Of a stretch of 64,000 bases of DNA, positions 61,323 through 64,000 are shown piece after piece. Source of the stretch: Gammaproteobacteria bacterium (lineage in GTDB: Bacteria > Pseudomonadota > Gammaproteobacteria > Pseudomonadales > Cellvibrionaceae); contig SEBU01000002.1 in assembly GCA_004173475.1 (NCBI GenBank), positions 558,001-622,000 on the forward strand, given 5' to 3'. The position numbers were made by a program, and so were the translations under genes. Under the pieces are notes generated by a model. That model ran no database searches, had not been told where the DNA came from, and saw only the letters and a list, made by a program, of their open reading frames with translations. Numbering within the stretch: the first letter of the stretch is position 1; every line of letters starts with the position of its first letter.

Positions 61323-63785
61323 TTAAACAATTTTTTCGCGATTTTTTATATCCTCACTTAAAATTTTCTCAAAGTCTTCAATACTCACCGCCGGGCTGGA
61401 TAAATATCCCTGATAATAATGGCAGCCGAATTGTTTTAAAATTTTAAGCTGTTCTAATTGCTCCACACCTTCGGCAACTAATTCCATGTCCAATAAGCGC
61501 CCCATGGTAATAATCGTTTCTACCAGAACACGATCATTACGATCATCAATAATATCGCGCACAAAACCTTTATCAATTTTTAAAGTACTGACGGGTAAAC
61601 GTTTCAAATAACTGATAGACGAATAGCCGGTACCAAAGTCATCCAATGAAAAACTGATTCCGTAGTCAGCGAGCATCGTCATGGTATTAATGGCTTCATC
61701 CACACGCTGGATAACTATGCCTTCGGTAATTTCCATATCCAAAGAATTGGGTGGAATTCGGTGTTTGTTTAGGGTGCTTACCACATCGTCAATAAATGCG
61801 TTGCGACGGAACTGACGCGGGCTAATATTAATACTCAAACGCGCACCTTCTCGCCATAAGCCCAAGCCATGCCAACGCTCAAGCGCACGGCAGGACTCTT
61901 CAACCACCCACTGGCCTACATCAATAATCATTCCTGATGTTTCCAACACAGGAATAAAATCAATCGGCGAGATAGTGCCTTTGGTAGGATGCACCCAACG
62001 CAGTAATGCCTCTGCGCCTATAACAAACCCACTCATCACATCGATTTTAGGTTGATAAAATAATTTAAATTGGTGTTCGTCCAAGGCGCGGTGCAAATCG
62101 CCTTCCATCACCAATTGTCGGCTGACTTTATCGGCCATTTCCTCGTTAAAGAATTCAATGGAATCGCGACCTTTTTCTTTCACCTGATACATGGCCGTAT
62201 CGGCATAGCGCAAGAGTTCATGCACAGAATTATTTTTATCGGGGTATACAACAACACCTACACTACAGGTCACTCGCAATTCCATGCTGTCATACACACA
62301 AGGTTGCGAAATAACTGAGCGAATTTTTTCACTGATTTCGCCAGCGCGCAAAGCTGCGGTTTCTATATTTTGATCCAGCACCGTAAGCACAACAACAAAT
62401 TCATCACCGCTAAGGCGCGCCACCAAATCTTCATCGCGCACCGTATTGGTCAAACGGGTAGCGACTTCTTGTAAAACTCTGTCTCCTACCGGATGGCCAA
62501 GTGAGTCATTGATATTTTTAAATTGGTCGAGATCGATAAATAACACTGCACCAAAATACCCGTGTCGTTCGGCGCGGCGTAACTCATGTTCCAAACGCTC
62601 AACTAATTGCAAGCGATTGGGTAGGCCGGTAAGCGAATCGTGATGGGCCATAAATTCCATTTTGGCCTGCGCGTTTTTGCGGTCAGTGATATCCACAGAC
62701 ACGATCAACGCAACTTTTTCATCATAAAATGCGAGTGGCATAATATGGGTCTGCAAAAATAACTGGCGACCCGTTGCGGTAATAAATCTTTCTTCAATAA
62801 CATCCAGTTCTTCATTACCGCGAATCACGCGATAATCATTTTGCAACATGGTGTCTATATCAAAAACCGAATTTTTCAATAGCTGACGAACATGTAGATT
62901 ACGCATTTGCTCGGGTGTGAAGCCCAGTTCATCAGCCAGCGCCTTATTGGCGAAAAGGTAATAGCCCGCAATATTCCGTGCGCCAATCATCACCGGAAGG
63001 TTATCAATAATCTGCCGTAAATGTTCCTCGCTCTTACGCAGAGCGAGTTCCACAGCGCGACGTTTTGCTAAAGATAGCTCAACGATATCCAACAAATGAT
63101 TTGAGTTTGCAATTAGCTGCGCAAGTTCGTCTTGACGCTTGGGAGGTAAAAGAGTGAGTCGATGAACGCCGGGATGATCTGGATTAATGTTATTGATTTC
63201 GCGCGACAACTTAACAAGTGGTTTTGTAAGCATGAAATGAAATACGAAAAATAGAAGCAACACTAAAACCATATTGCGCAAAACCCCAAACATCATGTTT
63301 GAATAAGCGCGCGCATAGAATGGCGCTAGCCACAAGTCCATATCTACTTTAAAACGTATGCTTCCTGTTGTGCCTTCTGCATAGCCGGGAATGGCTAGTA
63401 CATCTTTATATTCTTTGGTTGGCTCTGATATTTTTTTAGTTAACCAGCGTGTTGCTGCCGGGTCGCGCGGAATACTGGTTTGCGACAATACAGTCCCCTG
63501 CTCATCGGCAATCACTATTTCGTAAATAAATCCATATTTTAATAAACCGGTCACCACTTCATCAGATAATTCTTCATCCAATGTTGCAACCGAACGCGCA
63601 GCCGGCGGTTTGGCTACCGCAATAACCTGGTCAATAAATTTATTCAGCTCTTTCTGCTGATCGTTATAGTCAAGATAGGTCTGCAAAAGGCTCATGATGA
63701 TGCTGAGCACAAACGCCAAAATGACCCCTATTTTGGCCAACTGAAAAGAAATACCATGAATAAAAGAAGGAGCCTTATCTCTCAT
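61323..63785 (-). CDS. Membrane PAS-GGDEF-EAL cyclic di-GMP protein
   Basis: An 820-residue bifunctional signalling protein. Two membrane helices (about residues 16-37 and 168-186) flank a periplasmic sensor of about 130 residues, and a HAMP-like linker follows. A PAS domain spans about 255-370. The GGDEF domain (about 378-545) has SGDEF at 459-463, an accepted active variant. The EAL domain (about 560-800) has EALLRW at 592-597, NISPRQF, DDFGTGYSS and EGVE, so phosphodiesterase activity is likely. Which activity dominates is unknown. It ends the window on the minus strand with only 215 nt of upstream sequence. Confidence 0.94.
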   Translation of the reverse strand: MRDKAPSFIHGISFQLAKIGVILAFVLSIIMSLLQTYLDYNDQQKELNKFIDQVIAVAKPPAARSVATLDEELSDEVVTGLLKYGFIYEIVIADEQGTVLSQTSIPRDPAATRWLTKKISEPTKEYKDVLAIPGYAEGTTGSIRFKVDMDLWLAPFYARAYSNMMFGVLRNMVLVLLLFFVFHFMLTKPLVKLSREINNINPDHPGVHRLTLLPPKRQDELAQLIANSNHLLDIVELSLAKRRAVELALRKSEEHLRQIIDNLPVMIGARNIAGYYLFANKALADELGFTPEQMRNLHVRQLLKNSVFDIDTMLQNDYRVIRGNEELDVIEERFITATGRQLFLQTHIMPLAFYDEKVALIVSVDITDRKNAQAKMEFMAHHDSLTGLPNRLQLVERLEHELRRAERHGYFGAVLFIDLDQFKNINDSLGHPVGDRVLQEVATRLTNTVRDEDLVARLSGDEFVVVLTVLDQNIETAALRAGEISEKIRSVISQPCVYDSMELRVTCSVGVVVYPDKNNSVHELLRYADTAMYQVKEKGRDSIEFFNEEMADKVSRQLVMEGDLHRALDEHQFKLFYQPKIDVMSGFVIGAEALLRWVHPTKGTISPIDFIPVLETSGMIIDVGQWVVEESCRALERWHGLGLWREGARLSINISPRQFRRNAFIDDVVSTLNKHRIPPNSLDMEITEGIVIQRVDEAINTMTMLADYGISFSLDDFGTGYSSISYLKRLPVSTLKIDKGFVRDIIDDRNDRVLVETIITMGRLLDMELVAEGVEQLEQLKILKQFGCHYYQGYLSSPAVSIEDFEKILSEDIKNREKIV

Positions 63786-64000
63786 GGGTGGGTACTTTGC
63801 GCTCGGGATGAAAGTTGTTATGGTGCATTTTTAATCTAAACCTAAGCTCTTATGGACACCGAAGTTTTGCTGTCCGATGCTAAGGCTAAATCCTAAAAAT
63901 AATGCTTTTTAGCAGTATAGTTTAAAGTTCCAAATTGACATCTTTAAAACCTGAATTATCACGCTGCTAACCTTAGCGCCCCCTTTTCTTACCTACGCCT

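Overview
The window looks like a chromosomal segment of a polysaccharide-degrading, polarly flagellated gammaproteobacterium close to Cellvibrio. This is an inference from three things. Two secreted proteins carry carbohydrate-binding modules joined by long serine-rich linkers. The housekeeping genes (uup, djlA, yceH, miaE, acnB, rsmE) are gammaproteobacterial in type. The flagellar genes follow the Pseudomonas/Vibrio order and have sigma-54 and sigma-28 promoters. I see no prophage, transposase, CRISPR array or rRNA.

Positions 1-23100 are a mixed housekeeping and accessory region: a universal stress protein, Uup, a class III cyclase-FHA protein with an RDD membrane protein, DjlA, a CBM6-FnIII secreted protein without a catalytic domain, an endonuclease VIII-like glycosylase, a DUF4197 protein, a CBS protein, a RluA-type pseudouridine synthase in line with a 95-residue unknown and YceH, a CBM2-CBM6-esterase, a 395-codon unknown, an FKBP lipoprotein, an FMN reductase, an HD-GYP/CWC/shikimate-kinase-like operon, a LigW-like amidohydrolase with a twin-arginine-like leader, and an SMP-30/DUF1289/miaE operon. 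acnB follows at 23520-26138 behind a sigma-70 promoter and a structured leader of about 210 nt.

Positions 26311-60317 are mainly a flagellar and chemotaxis locus. On the minus strand, from high to low coordinate, lie cheV-cheR, flgB-flgL, a fliT-like gene, a flagellin, flaG, a second flagellin and fliD. On the plus strand lie flgA, flgM and flgN. Promoter-like sequences form a consistent cascade: sigma-54 type before flgA, flgB, flgE, flgF and the distal flagellin; sigma-28 type before flgM, the proximal flagellin and fliD. The exposed axial proteins (FlgE 806, FlgK 925, FlgL 648, FliD 695, flagellins 684 and 686 residues) are all much longer than enterobacterial ones, while the rod proteins and rings are of normal size. 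A MASE1-CHASE-PAS histidine kinase and an mprF-acvB lipid-modification pair sit between the flagellins and fliD.

The right end holds tRNA-Arg(CCU), rsmE and a membrane PAS-GGDEF-EAL protein. Signalling genes (HD-GYP, GGDEF-EAL, cyclase-FHA, CheV, CheR, MASE1 kinase) are frequent, which fits a motile, surface-associated degrader of plant polysaccharides. No wholly new multi-gene system is evident. The most interesting points are the two flagellins with different sigma-factor promoters but a shared leader motif, the coordinated enlargement of axial proteins, the degenerate signalling enzymes and several strong unexplained palindromes.
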